NCBI GenBank assembly: GCA_964020155.1
Contig: OZ026556.1
Location: 3,468,501 to 3,532,500, forward strand
Source: Chondrilla cf. caribensis
Lineage: Eukaryota > Porifera > Demospongiae > Chondrillida > Chondrillidae
Reading direction: 5' to 3'
DNA: 64,000 bases
Part shown: one piece after another, positions 51,524 through 63,844 of the stretch
How the letters are laid out: every line of letters starts with the position of its first letter
Numbering within the stretch: the first letter of the stretch is position 1
The notes under the pieces: model-generated
What the model was told of the DNA's origin: nothing
Seen by the model: only the letters and a program-made list of their open reading frames with translations
Database searches by the model: none
Program-made: the position numbers and the translations under genes

Positions 51524-52945
51524 AGACCTCCTGGATGACATTCAGACAATGATGGACCGAGGACAAGCTTTAGAGTTATCTCTCAATGTAAGTGCCCTCC
51601 TATCTGCCATTTCATGTCTGCAGTTTTTTCAGGCCGACCATGCTACTTTGTTGGGTTCCCCACTAGGTGGTGAAGCGATGAATATCTGCTTGGAGAAACA
51701 ACTTCACAGATTGAAGTTGATAGGGGAGCGACTTCATCATCTACAAATGCACGACGCCATTACCATCCTACGCAGCTCATTGTTTATCCCTAAACTGCTC
51801 CACATCTTGCGAACATCCCCAGCATTTACTTCACCACTGCTAAAATCCTGGGACCAACTGTTGATGGCTACAGTTTCCAGAATTACGAACTTAGACTTTA
51901 ATAGTGTCAAATCATCCTGGCTACAGGCAACCCTCCCAGTCAACACAGGTGGCCTGGGTTTCGGAGTGCCTCCATTCTTACACCGTCCGCCTTCTTGGCA
52001 TCTGCTGATGGGGCCTCCGAAATAATGTAACAACTCCTCCCAAACCATCTGTCCTCCGTTCCTTACCTCAACAGGGACCATGCATTATCCAGGTGGAAGC
52101 ACAACTTGCCTGAGGATATGCCTATCCAATCTATCACAATTAGACAGAAATCCTGGGACCAGCCAACAGTTCAACAACAGTTCGACACCCTCTTGGACCA
52201 GTGTACAGATGAAATCTCGAGGTCCCAGTTGCTGGGTGCCAGTTCACGTGAGTATGGGGATTGGTTAAACGCACCACCTGTTTCCAACAATGCCATCCGA
52301 GTTGGCATCGGCCTCAGAGTGGGTGCCCTAATATGCTTACCCCACACCTGCGGCTCATGTGGAAAGCCAGCAGACAAATTTGGCCACCACGGTTTGAGCT
52401 GTCGGTCAAGTCAGGGGAGAATTCCCCGCCATCAAATGCTGAATGACATCATCCATCGCTCACTGGCCTCATCCAACATCTCCAGCTGCCTAGAATCATC
52501 TGGCCTTTACAGAGCAGACGGAAAACGGCCTGATGGTGTCACCCTTATCCCTTGGTCTGATGGGAAATTCCTGGTGTGGGATGCCACATGCATGGACACA
52601 TTCTGTGACTCCCACGTACATATCCGCTTCTGCCAGGGAGGCTGGAGGTGCTGCAGCCCTTGTTGAGAGGGATAAGGCAAGAAAATACTAACATCTTGAC
52701 AGGTCTTACCTGTTTCAACCAATTGGTGTGGAAACCTGTGGGTTGATGGGTCCATATTATTTGCGCTTTTTGCGTGATCTTGGCTGTAGATTGAAGTCCT
52801 CTACCGGAGAGCCACAGTCATTTACTTACATGTTACAGCGACTCTCTGTGGCAATCCAGTGTGTGTATGCTTGCAGTATGATGTACCTGAACATTATGTA
52901 TAAAGTAAAACCTTCTCAGTGTACATTCAAATTCTGGATGAGTTG
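51524..52945 (+). mobile_element. Decayed non-LTR retroelement: post-RT region with CCHC finger and restriction-like endonuclease
   Basis: Three frames together cover the C-terminal part of a retroelement ORF. The first (to about 51985) is a helical post-RT segment. After a frameshift and a stop comes a finger CGSCGKPADKFGHHGLSC (C-x2-C ... H-x4-C). It is followed by an endonuclease-like core RPDGVTLIPW ... FLVWDATC, which fits the PD-(D/E)xK restriction-like nuclease of R2-type elements. After another frameshift at about 52640 the conserved end (FLRDLGCRL, LQRLSVAIQ) follows. RT catalytic motifs are absent, so the copy is 5'-truncated and dead. Confidence 0.75.
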
Positions 52946-53151
52946 AGTTGATGAGCTCATCTCCGATCTCTTTCTTCAAATATTGATCTCTTATGCATTC
53001 ACTTCTTTTGAGTGGTCCGAAAGGCACACACACTTGGTTGACCGTATCATATGTATGTACATGTACATACATATGTGTACTTTTCTAATACATTTTCATA
53101 TCTATGTCTTTACCACTGCATGTGTATAATTTGTATGATCTTGTATGCACA

Positions 53152-53256
<105 letters not shown>

Positions 53257-53335
53257 CTGTACACAATTATATACAACATACAATAATCAAATTATACAGT
53301 GAAAGAAAAAAAAGAACAAACAAACAATCATAGCC

Positions 53336-53507
53336 TTATCCCACAGAACAACAGCCTAAAATGGAGATTGAGTTAAATCTTCGAATGTAAACACTGATTT
53401 TTTGACAAGGTTGTAGGTAGGACAATGGATCTTTGGTTTCAGATCTAGTGCATCTTGCAAGTTCATGAAAAAATCTCATTGCATCTTGACCGAAAATGTA
53501 TTACATT
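53336..53507 (-). other. Candidate last exon of CUB gene 2 (uncertain)
   Basis: A minus-strand open frame reads AMRFFHELARCTR then a second Cys 15 residues later, with overall similarity in pattern to the last exons of the two sister genes. The phase at its only AG does not fit the family's phase 0, and the first Cys is displaced. It may be a decayed exon or chance. Confidence 0.22.
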
Positions 53508-55169
53508 TTATTTAACAATAACAATTTTATTACATTCTTTAGGGATATCAGGATGGTTATAAAACATGACATTGTCTCGCTCACGTGCGAAATGTAAAAA
53601 AGGCCACCATTTTGTTCAAGCATCATAACATTAAATCATGTGAATGGCGTCTTCCCGTGAGGTAATATCAGTATACATTTGACATTTTCGAAATGTGCTA
53701 GGATGGACAAACCTATGTAGCAAAAGGCACTGCATGCTTTAAAACGTGACTCGAAGGTGTATAACTTGTAACAGTGTAATAGCTTCAACCGTTTGTGCTG
53801 TAGTCCTATACAGAACAGTATGTGTCCCTATGTCTGAAGAATGGTATCATGTATTTTGTATGATTTCGATGTGTTTGTGTTTGCATGTATATCATTGCAT
53901 GAACATAATTTGTATATTATATGCATGTGCGTATATAATGTGTGTGTGTGTGTGTGCGTGTTCATGTGTGTTTGTATGTGTATAATATTATGTATGACTC
54001 TGTATTTTAAGTATGAGTGTGTGAATTCGAGTGTGTTGGTCCAATTTTCATGAATATAATATTGACGTGTGTTGGATTAAATCTTTTACTGACAGTGTGT
54101 AGATTATTGCACCAGGTCCTATATAATGTATGCTGCTGTATGTGCATATAATATGCTTTTTGCATGTTCTTCTATTTGCATAGCATGATAAGTGGTGGTG
54201 TGGATTAATGTGATTCAGAAGTTATTAAATCAGAGTGTTTGTATGCACAGATTTCTGATGTTCTCAAGAGTTGAATTTTAGGGCAGGAGCTATTGCTTAT
54301 ATATTTGAGAGTAAAGTCCTCGATAATATAGACTAGAGTGAGGTTCAGACATCAGGATATTCAATATACTTAAAAATATCAAATATGGTAGCCAAAGTAT
54401 TGATATTACTTGAGCTGCAATAGTCAGTCTATAACAGTGACTACAAAGTACCATGAGTATACTTTATAGATAATTATGCAAGCATGCCCAAATCGTGGAA
54501 TTTCCTATTCAGAATTAGCTGGATGTGTCTTGTGATACATCCTTTATCTTTTATTTTTATCGCTTCTATCATTAGGAGTTTGATTTTATGGTAACTGTGC
54601 GACCTTAATTGGCTTTGCCGCTTATTATCTCATGCATTCCACTGTTGTCTAGTTTTAATTATATGAGCGCAATATGCACATTTCATTTCAGGGATAAAAT
54701 TAATTGATGATAATATGTAATTTCTAAAATCAAGGTTTTAAAATAAAATTACAAACTGATAAGCAATGATACTACACTGCAAAACTTACAATCACATTGA
54801 TATTGTAAAAAGTACATTCCCAAATGATACAGACCCTATAATTGTGATCAGTAAGTGTTATTATAATAATTATACATATATTTAATATAAAAAAAATTGA
54901 TGCTCAATAAATTAATTCAGTTCTGGACAAATTTAAGGAGGCATCTTCAGTTACCTATGTTGAAAGAATACTAGTGATTTAAACAACATGCATAAGCCTA
55001 TTAAGGACTATTAAGTAAGTATAGACTAAGTGCAGAAATACATAATGTGAAACAGAATACAATACAGTTTGAGTAACAATACCACACAGAGCTGAAACAC
55101 AATCCGGGTTATTATACTGTATAGCATTACTCATATAGTCTACTCTAAGACTTATTCAATTAAACTCAC

Positions 55170-56269
55170 CTTCTGGGAGCATTATCACACTTCCTTTGAA
55201 ACCGCCGATGGAGTTTTCATTATCTGAGTGAAACTTGATGGTTAGTCGTGAGATTCCACTTTTGCTAAGGAATAAGTTTGACTGCGAGCAGAACATCGTA
55301 GGAACTTCGTCGTCAGCATATACTGACAAGTAATCATTACACTTTCCATCTTTGCGGTCTGTGATTGATATGATTAGGCTGATGTTCACACTGTAACCCT
55401 TTGGCACTTGACTTTGCCACACTTTGACTTGGTTTAGTGGATATGTACCGTTTTCTGGATCACCACTGCCAATATGAAACTGTCTGGGCTCATCTATCGT
55501 CTGGGATTCACTTGCATTATCCCGAAAATCTCTCACATAATCGGAAATATAATTGCATCCTTCCCTGAAAGAAAATAGAATAGAGAATCACGTTACCTTA
55601 CATTAACTAAAATTATGTATGATTATTAATCATTATTTGACATCAAGGAACAAATTCATTGAAGAGAATGTTAACTTCAGATATACTTTGTAAATATGTT
55701 ATGAATCCAAAATATTACTTAACGGAGTAGTATTTAAAATCGATGGACCCTGTAGACGACAATAACTTAGACGTCGAACTACCAACTATTTGGTACCTGT
55801 TATTAACACTGATCAGTGTGTGTGATCGAATTATGCATGTGGACTCGACTCACGTAAAATCGATATCATCTTCATCTTTCTCATCCTCGAAAGCGAGAAA
55901 TACAGCATGCCTGCCTTCACAGTGTTCTATGTAGGCCGGAACGAGTGGGTACTCTGTGACGACGTTTTCCTTCCTGCAAAATTCGTAAATTTTAAGGGTA
56001 AATACAGTTTGAATACAGTTGATTACTGGATCAATACGTACATACGTATATCCGTACACGGATCGGATGGCAGTTATTTTGTACGTGCAAGGAAGGTCTT
56101 ACCAGTCTCCTGTGTGGTATCCTTGTCTTTCTTTTTCGTAGGTAAAGTTCCGAATCCGCTTGGGAGGAGGGTCGGTTTTCGGAGGAACCGGTGGTATGCG
56201 TAGCGACTCCGCTACTACGAACACTGTGGCAACGCAAAGAAGTGTAAAAGTTGTACCTTTCGTGAACAT
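55170..56269 (-). CDS. Small secreted CUB-domain protein, paralogue 2 (3' end unresolved)
   Basis: Exons on the minus strand: 56269-56103, 55973-55854, 55564-55170, with phases 2, 2, 1 as in both sister genes. The start ATG is followed by a signal peptide (TFTLLCVATVFVVAES) and a Pro-rich spacer. As in the sisters, exon 1 ends inside a Trp codon (TG|G) after a short GYxT motif. Exon 2 ends with an acidic run. Exon 3 is the CUB-like domain (GKCNDYLSVYADDEVPTMFC). I could not find convincing exons 4 and 5, so the gene may be truncated, may use distant exons, or may be decaying. It faces paralogue 3 head-to-head (about 1.3 kb between start codons). Confidence 0.78.
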
Positions 56270-56323
56270 TCTCTTTCTAACGACTTCGATTTACCGTGAC
56301 TACTGGACGAGGCAGCATCCGAG

Positions 56324-56331
56324 CTTTTATA
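56324..56331 (-). promoter_or_regulatory. TATA box of CUB gene 2
   Basis: TATAAAAG on the minus strand, about 55 bp upstream of the ATG at 56269, in a context like that of CUB gene 1. Confidence 0.65.
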
Positions 56332-56339
56332 TGCGCTGG

Positions 56340-57546
56340 AAGCCATAATATTAAACGTTACGTCACTTTTTCGGGGAATATCTCAAAAATAATTGATAGG
56401 CATGTATTGGCAAGTAATAAGGATGCTGACTAATTTATGACTCATGACTTCTGACGAAAACTTATAATACTGTAGCTCGTAATTGGTATGTATTCATTAA
56501 AATTATGCTGATGATTATTCGTGGAGTATAAAATGTGATTAACAATGCAACAATATTGGCCATCTTCAAAAATCCATTAATATATTGTTCAACTGCATGA
56601 GTCAGCCGGTGCTTGAAGACTTCATTGGCATGACAAGCATCACACTTATGCAAAAGTATGGGTTCTGCATGCAATGTACATTGAATGCACATACCACTGA
56701 CTCTGGGGTCCAATATGTGCAACTATAGTCTGAATAATGTAATATCCTATGACATTATGATCAATAAATTTAAAATTTATTTGTAAACAATATTACAATA
56801 TGTTTTCTTCTATACTGTATGGAAATGTGTTGTCTATAGTTACTTCAGTTTGTGAAATGGCAAGTTAAATGTTCATTTGGTAAAAATATACCAGGTCCTT
56901 CATGTACTTGGTGTTATGGAGTCTACAAAATATACTGTATATATTGTGTAACATATGACTTGGACTAATAAGTATACCAAATTTTTGACAGGACATGATG
57001 TGCTCCTAGGATACTGTGACCCTTATCAGTATAGGGTGCACCCCCAACAATTTGCAATGTGCTCATAACAGTAAACGTGTCTTCATGGCAACAAATGATG
57101 TGTTCCTGTCCGCAGTTTCCATGGCGTAGATTGTTCTCTGATTGCTTGGATCTGCATGACCCCGTCCAACTTGGTATACCTACAATGTGTTTGATACACT
57201 GACTGACAGACACCTTATTATAAAGGTTACAATTTGCCATGTTACAGAGTGTACATTGCCCACCTTATATTATGTATGTAGCTATGCGGATAATCCGTCA
57301 GACTAATAGTACCGAGTCTCCCACGACCGCGTGTATAGGTACGTATTCCAGTATGCGTGCTACAACTTGCCAATTTATATTTTAGAAGAAATACTGTACA
57401 GATAACAATGACGTACCTTCGGTCCGGACCAAAAATAGACCCAAATGGACCGGGCAATTATCGCACCAGATGTCCCAGTCGACTCTATCTGCTGGAGAGC
57501 TGATATCATGAGTCACTCTTTGTAGGGTGGCCAGGGAGATCTCGAG
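56340..57546. other. Intergenic region between divergent CUB genes 2 and 3
   Basis: AT-rich. No TATA box as clear as those of the sister genes was seen upstream of CUB gene 3. No coding signal; minus-strand open frames at 56462-56722 and 56965-57240 lack family resemblance. Confidence 0.5.
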
Positions 57547-59440
57547 ATGGTTCTGACGGTTCACCTTGAGCTCCTACTCGGAGCGCTATTTGTCATTAAG
57601 GTACCTAGTCTGTGTATTCGTATTCCTATCCCAGTGACTACACAGCCTACGCAGCCGTCTGAAGGCGATTCGTATGATTTAATGAAGGAGAAGGCGGGAT
57701 ACTTCACTACAGGATGGTTAGCCTATTGAGCAGCTACAGAGGGTTATGATTCAGAGGGTGCAGGTAGGTAAATTATCAGGTTTGTTATTTCTCTTCGGTT
57801 TCAGGACTCAAAATGCTTGGACCTCTTTCAATCGCACCCTTGGAATTGTCGAAATTTGTTATGGTCCCGATAAGTGTTCTTTCGTAGGGTACACGGACGA
57901 ATTAAATCAATTCCCCGCCAAGCACCCAGGTTATAAGGAATTCTTCGACGTCATTCAGAATGGGTAAGTAGTGCCTAGAAACAAACCGACTATTGTAGCT
58001 AGTTTATTCCCTCAAACCGCCGCTAAACTAAACCATGTTCACCTTGAAATATGCGGAATCAGAGTTTTTGTGTCTATGATATAGCTTGGAATTCCATGTC
58101 CCACTGTAGCAACAGTCTGTGCTTCAAGACATTTCGCTACGTCAGAGACAACAGGGGGAATGTTTCTTTGCCCCTGAAAAGAAAAGACATCATTTACATC
58201 AAGAGTTCCAGTGGACCCCAAGCAGAGAATACGTATTCGAAGAGTAAAGAAGCCGTTTGGCAGTTGGAAATCCCGCCAAATAACGGCGCTTACTTAACCT
58301 TGAATCCGGTGGATATACAGCCGTCAAGCGACGGCGTTTGTGTTGACTACATTTCCGTGTATTTTGACGACAATGTCCCCACTATAATCTGCGGCAATGT
58401 TGACCAAATCGTATTTTCATCTTTGAACGCATCTCGGATTACTATTAAGTTTGTTTCGGACGAGTATGCAAACCAAGGTCACTTCCACGGTGGTCTTTTG
58501 ATAGCTAGCCGACACTGTGAGTAAAAAGTTCATTAATTTTTGTATCCTTCTGTACTTGTATGATCAACTACAGTGTGTGTTCTGCTCTTGATGTTGTAGT
58601 TATAGAAATGTTCCTGTATAGTAGGCCACAGAACATGCCTATGATGTCGAACGACCATGAAGCAAAAGGCATGGAACGTGAGTCTAGGATGGCAATAGTT
58701 GGTTCTGGCCATGGGAAGCCCATTCCCATTGCAATAGATGGCAAAGACAATTCAAAGCCCGAGGATGTACCCGATGATGACGACGACAATGATGATGGTG
58801 TAGAACCATACAAAAAAGAACTGGTAATGTACATGGTGTTGAAAGCTTATTGTGATGGTCGACTATGTACATTGAAATGGGACCTTGCTAATTCCTCATC
58901 CTCTAATTGGAAAATGTTTACTTATCAGAGCACACAGGATGTCAGGTTATGAAGGTTTTGTATTACCGGGAAACTTGTCAGAACAACAACATAGAGACAA
59001 GTTACTGTTTAATGTGACACAAACTGATATATCAAGCATTACTTAGTTTGCTTTAGTAGTGTGAATACAGTAAGCAAACCTTGACAAGAAGAATATCCGA
59101 TAACAAGAATTGATTCTCTTTATGATTAGTCTAGACATGTTTCTACTGTATTTTTGGTAATATAGTATGCCTGTATCCTAGGATTCTGCCAGAGCTTTTG
59201 CATTGTAGGTGTTACATGTACCAGGCAATGTCTGTTTGTACTTTCTTAGCAAGCACGATTTCCAATTTTTACATCATGTGTTTTTCTGTGCTATAGAATG
59301 AAGGTGCATTGTTCTGTTTCAACGAGATTGTCAAGTTCAGCCGCACCGCTGCTCTGAAATACATGAGTGGACCTAGTTGGTCTCTATGTCGTGTATTTGC
59401 CAAAGTTTTACTTGAAGATGGTTACACGACTCCAGTTTGA
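57547..59440 (+). CDS. Small secreted CUB-domain protein, paralogue 3
   Basis: Exons: 57547-57716, 57805-57963, 58110-58516, 58600-58823, 59297-59440; 1,104 nt, 367 aa, with the same phases as paralogue 1. The N-terminus is a hydrophobic signal (LELLLGALFVIKVPSLC). Exon 2 carries the motif AWTSFNRTLGIVE, parallel to FTSFDRVDGVVE in paralogue 1. Exon 3 is the CUB-like domain (DGVCVDYISVYFDDNVPTII). Exon 4 is longer than in paralogue 1 and contains a patch of nine Asp/Asn residues. Exon 5 keeps the Cys pair 24 residues apart and ends DGYTTPV. Probably secreted; function unknown. Confidence 0.85.
59075..59140. repeat. Dispersed repeat fragment (gataacaagaattgattct)
   Basis: Shares aagaagaa(t/c)at(c/t)cgataacaagaa with the right edge of the window (63953-63980). 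Probably the same MITE family, incomplete here. Confidence 0.5.
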
Positions 59441-61622
59441 ATGAAGACCTTCACAGTAACTCTTTTGTAATGGAACACTCAGCTTAATTCTGTGCTAAAG
59501 TTATTCATCTTTTCCTCACTTTATACCATGCAATTGATTTTTGTACTGTGTATATTCTGTATAACTTGAATACGAAAACAAAATGGCGAGCGAGGATTAT
59601 TTGTACGCGGGTATCCTCCTGTCATGTCCTGTTAACCGATCCGTTCGGAAACCTACTCAAATTCGTCAAAAGGAATGACTTCGGGCAAACTGTGAGACTA
59701 ATATATGTTCATTGAATACTTGATAGCTTGGTGTTGGCTGCCGTTGGAATAAAACCGCATATTTGGCACTTCCTGGTAAATGTACATGTTTCATCGTACA
59801 CTTCATCAGTTTGCGGTGAGTTTTCCGAAATTTGTAAAGTTTTCGATTGTAGACCATTCAACGTCTAAATACATGTTCTCGTTTCTGTAGAGCGTCCCCG
59901 GCTGTCTTAATGGCCTTCAACTTCGGGTGTATGTTCTTCTTCCGGTCGACGCACTTGCTATAGGTTTTGAACAGGACTCACGAATGCCTCACAGTTCATT
60001 CTGACCCTCAAGGTGTTCATTATGTGCGTGTGTGTGTGTGTTTTTTACATGTAGTGTACATAGCTTATGTACACTATTAAACAAACATGTCATATAATAT
60101 AGTTCATAGCATGACTGAATCCAGATCCTCATGATACATATTGAATAGTACATGTATGCAATATGATAGATAAAAGCATTGGTTTTCCACACAAAGGTGT
60201 CCAGGAATGATGTCCACTCCTGTCATACTTTAGCTGTCCTTCCAGCTTTTTTGGATTCTTTAGTGGACCATTCTACTGATATTACATCTCCATAGATACA
60301 ATCACAAGCAGACGCTTGAGAATTCAGTGAAAATTGGATACCTTGAAGGAATTGAGTTCATTGTTCTATTCTATCTTTGTTATTATAAAGCACTACCTTC
60401 CTATAGAGTATCTTTCAGCTGAAGGCTTCCAGAATCACCTAGGAGGTGTTTTGTACTGTCTTACATACCTGCATCATCTATTCCTGTGTTACAGATTGTG
60501 ATTTTACATTGTTTGGCAGGCAGTCGTATCAGGATGTGTTGTGAGCAGATTGGGAGCATATCCTAAAAGCACCAATGACTTTGTGGTCACAGCCCAACAA
60601 AGACCATTAGTGGAGAAAGTGGGACTTTGCCGAATGTTGAGATAGATTTACCCACCATTCAACATGTAAAAATGTGTGGGAACTTGAGACAACAATTACC
60701 TCAGCAAAGATAGACATTAGACACTGGAATAAGACTATGTAATTCAGGATGAATCATAACATTTTCAGACATTCCTGTGGAGAACTTATAGGTTAGCGCA
60801 TCATCATGCAGCGACCTCGTTGAGTTTACTAAGGGCCGGTTGTAATCAGACTTCACCTTTACATTCTTTGTCCTTGCAAAGCCCTCAATGTGATGTAATG
60901 AGATGACACCACCACACTTTTGAGAGTCTCCAATGACATTGTAAGAATTCCTCCCGGTAACAGGTGATGTCGAAGCACATCATTTGCATTCCTTCCAGCC
61001 CACTCCCTGATAATGCCTCTCATGGGAAGTACACCTATTTGCATTGATTATTACCACAAGGGTAACTTGTACCCTCAAATATGGGCTATTTGAAGTTGAA
61101 ATGTGAGGTGCTGCATGCCATTAATTGTGGGTAGTTCTAAAATTGTGTGTGTCCTACCTTATCTTCCGAAATGTTCTTATGTTCATTTTGTATTCACAGG
61201 CTACTTGTAGTGACTGTTGTAGCTGTTTCTGGGCATGGTGTCCATATGTCCTACTACATCTTCATGCTCAAGGTCATCTGGATACAGGCTCAAGATTTAG
61301 TTGTAAAGGCTACTAATCCACCGATAGCACCCTCTTTGTCTTATTTTCGGACTTTTATTGTCTTGTTTGTGTCATGGAATATTTATTGTTAGCACACACC
61401 ATCCTTTAGGCTACTAATGATAGAAGCCATGTGGACATTGTGGTCTTCTACGTGTTTTATTGGCAAAACTTGGTGTGCCATATTCCTTTTCTTTTGTCTT
61501 CAACTGCCTTGGACACAAGAGAACTATTATGATTGTGTTTGGCCAGCGTTGAAATAATATGGATATTTCCGTATATCCTATTCCGTATACTGAATTCCTA
61601 CATACCGTACGGTGAGAGGAAA
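59441..61622. other. Intergenic region, no confirmed gene
   Basis: A short frame opens at 59583 in an AAAATGGCG context (MASEDYLYAG, then a possible GTATCC donor) but no second exon was found. No other coding signal is evident. Confidence 0.45.
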
Positions 61623-62394
61623 ATGGCGTCCAACGAGCCTATGTCTATCCGAGATGACAGTAACTCTCAAAGTGAACACGATTCCATCGAATCGGATTCG
61701 TACATCGATCAGACGGTAAGAGTGTCTATTTTACCAATTGGCTTTGATGCCAAATAATAATGCTGGATTTGTATTAGCTAGTGGCTTCATTCGTTGAATA
61801 TTAATTTTTTGCATTAGTCCACACTTATAACTGTTGCATGCTGTATATGAATGCAGGTGTGTGTTATTATGCGTAATGCTAGCATGGTATGTGCACTATC
61901 ATGACACACGGTTGTCGACCCTATGTGTTGAATGGTCGCTTCGTTGCTAACTAGTTGATAGTCTACATTCTGTCCCCTTTAATCTCCTCATGTAATTCAT
62001 GTATGAGACCTTTTATAGGCAAACTATCTGAGAACCTCATGAACCTGATATAGTACGAAAGTGGTAACTTTGAAGGATGGACTGTTTGTGCATGATCTGT
62101 CTACATACCTCAACTCCGTAATGTCACCAGGTACAATCTAATCATGGACCGCTGCGTATGATGTAGTTGGTATCAATTATAGTACACAGGTACACATTGG
62201 GTGGGTGGGTGTGACTACATAAATATGTACTTAATGGTGTGTTTGTGGTCATTTGTAAATTTTTGTAGGATCTGAATGTTTTGATGCAGAAGTGGCTGGA
62301 TGGGCTGAAAGGATTCCATAGAGAACCTCTGGAGTATCCTTCTCACCCAGTGCTTGTACCTGTCTTGTACCTTGTAACTAACATGCAAAGTAAA

Positions 62395-62400
<6 letters not shown>
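61623..62400 (+). CDS. 5' end of an unidentified gene (two exons)
   Basis: Exon 1 (61623-61715) starts MASNEPMSIRDD in an AAAATGGCG context, is Ser/Asp/Glu-rich, and ends at ACG|GTAAGA in phase 0. Exon 2 starts at 62269 after ttttgtag and reads DLNVLMQKWLDGLKGFHREP. Its donor is ambiguous: GTATCC at 62335, GTAACT at 62374, or GTAAAA just before the (TG)n at 62397. No later exon was recognised before the window ends, so the gene probably continues to the right. Family unknown. Confidence 0.5.
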
Positions 62401-62444
<44 letters not shown>

Positions 62445-62524
62445 ATGTGTGTGCGTGTGTTTGTGTGTGTGTGCATGTGTGTGTGTGTGTGTGTGTGCGT
62501 GCGTGCGCGCGCGTGTGTGTGTGT
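62397..62524. repeat. (TG)n microsatellite after exon 2 of the 3'-most gene
   Basis: TG repeat with GCGCGC interruption near its end. Confidence 0.94.
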
Positions 62525-62810
62525 TGCAATCTACCCAATCATGGATGTTTCCTCTCACACCTTTGAGGCATGGAAGCATAGAAAATGACGCTTTTCAGTG
62601 TCCTACTGATCTTGTCCCTAATAAGACACTGATGATATATTGAATTATATTTACTTGTATGACAGCTAAGGAAGATACTCTCCCAAGCATCCAATATAAG
62701 TACTGTCACTACTGTTTGGAAGTAGTCTTATGAGACGTAGTTTATTCATGAATGTACTTTGAAAACCTGTTATATAGAGAACATGACTAGTTTATAGATT
62801 ATAGTATGTA

Positions 62811-62811
62811 T

Positions 62812-62891
<80 letters not shown>

Positions 62892-62892
62892 C

Positions 62893-62946
<54 letters not shown>

Positions 62947-62996
62947 TAGTGTGTTTGTGTGTGTGTGTGTTAGTGTGTTTGTGTGTGTGTGTGTAT
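62811..62996. repeat. (TG)n microsatellite
   Basis: About 185 bp TG repeat with regular TTTG interruptions in its second half (gtgtgttagtgtgtttgt). Confidence 0.95.
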
Positions 62997-63840
62997 TAGC
63001 TCATCCAATTGCACCTGTCATCTAATTAGCACCTAAGAATGATGTATTGTGTTCTTTCTTGTCATCTCACCTTTCTGTCTAGTAGTGCATGATTATTACA
63101 TGTTTCTATGAGCATCTTATGATATTATGTATACATGTGTGTATGTGTACTAAGTGAAATTTCCCCAGTATCCTGTTGATGAGGAAAGAGTTGTGTTTGA
63201 TGCCTGTAATCTGTAATATGATACTAATTATGTGCTAATAGATAGTTATTGGGTGCATTTATGTGAGGATGGAGCCTAATTTCCTACATTGTCCATCTTT
63301 CCCAATTGCAGAAAATTTCAAAGAATATGTGAATTATTTCTATTTCAATAAATTCATATCATAATTGTGTCTATTATTCCACTTAGTGTGAAGTCCACAT
63401 GCTATTAATGTTTGGCAAAGCATCCAATCACACACTACGTACATACAATATACACAGAGCCATTATAGTATGAATTATATACTTATATAGAACTGTACAT
63501 TGTATAAAGTATGCACATCTAACTATATAGCATGAATGTACAGTAGAACACCAAAGGTTATTCACCTTTTACATTCATGCCAACAATTTTATCCTAACAG
63601 AATGATTTGCCAACATATTTGTGGTGTTGAGAGATGAATGTTTTTTGATGTGTTATCTGAATTTATTTTGTGTTAAAGGAGTCTTTATAGTGTGTCCCAG
63701 TGCTGCTGTGTAGTGTATGTGCACATTACCTTTGGCTATGAACATAGCTGAGGGTTTGCTATTACTACTTACAATAGAATCTTATTAAGAGAGAAGTGTA
63801 CTATTTGAACTCACAGAGTACCTATGGACAATTCCAGTAT
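62997..63840. other. AT-rich non-coding sequence
   Basis: No coding signal or named repeat seen. Confidence 0.5.
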
Positions 63841-63844
63841 GTAC

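Noticed and set aside
58684..58872. Minus-strand frames over CUB gene 3 exon 4
   Set aside because: Shadow of the real acidic exon on the plus strand.
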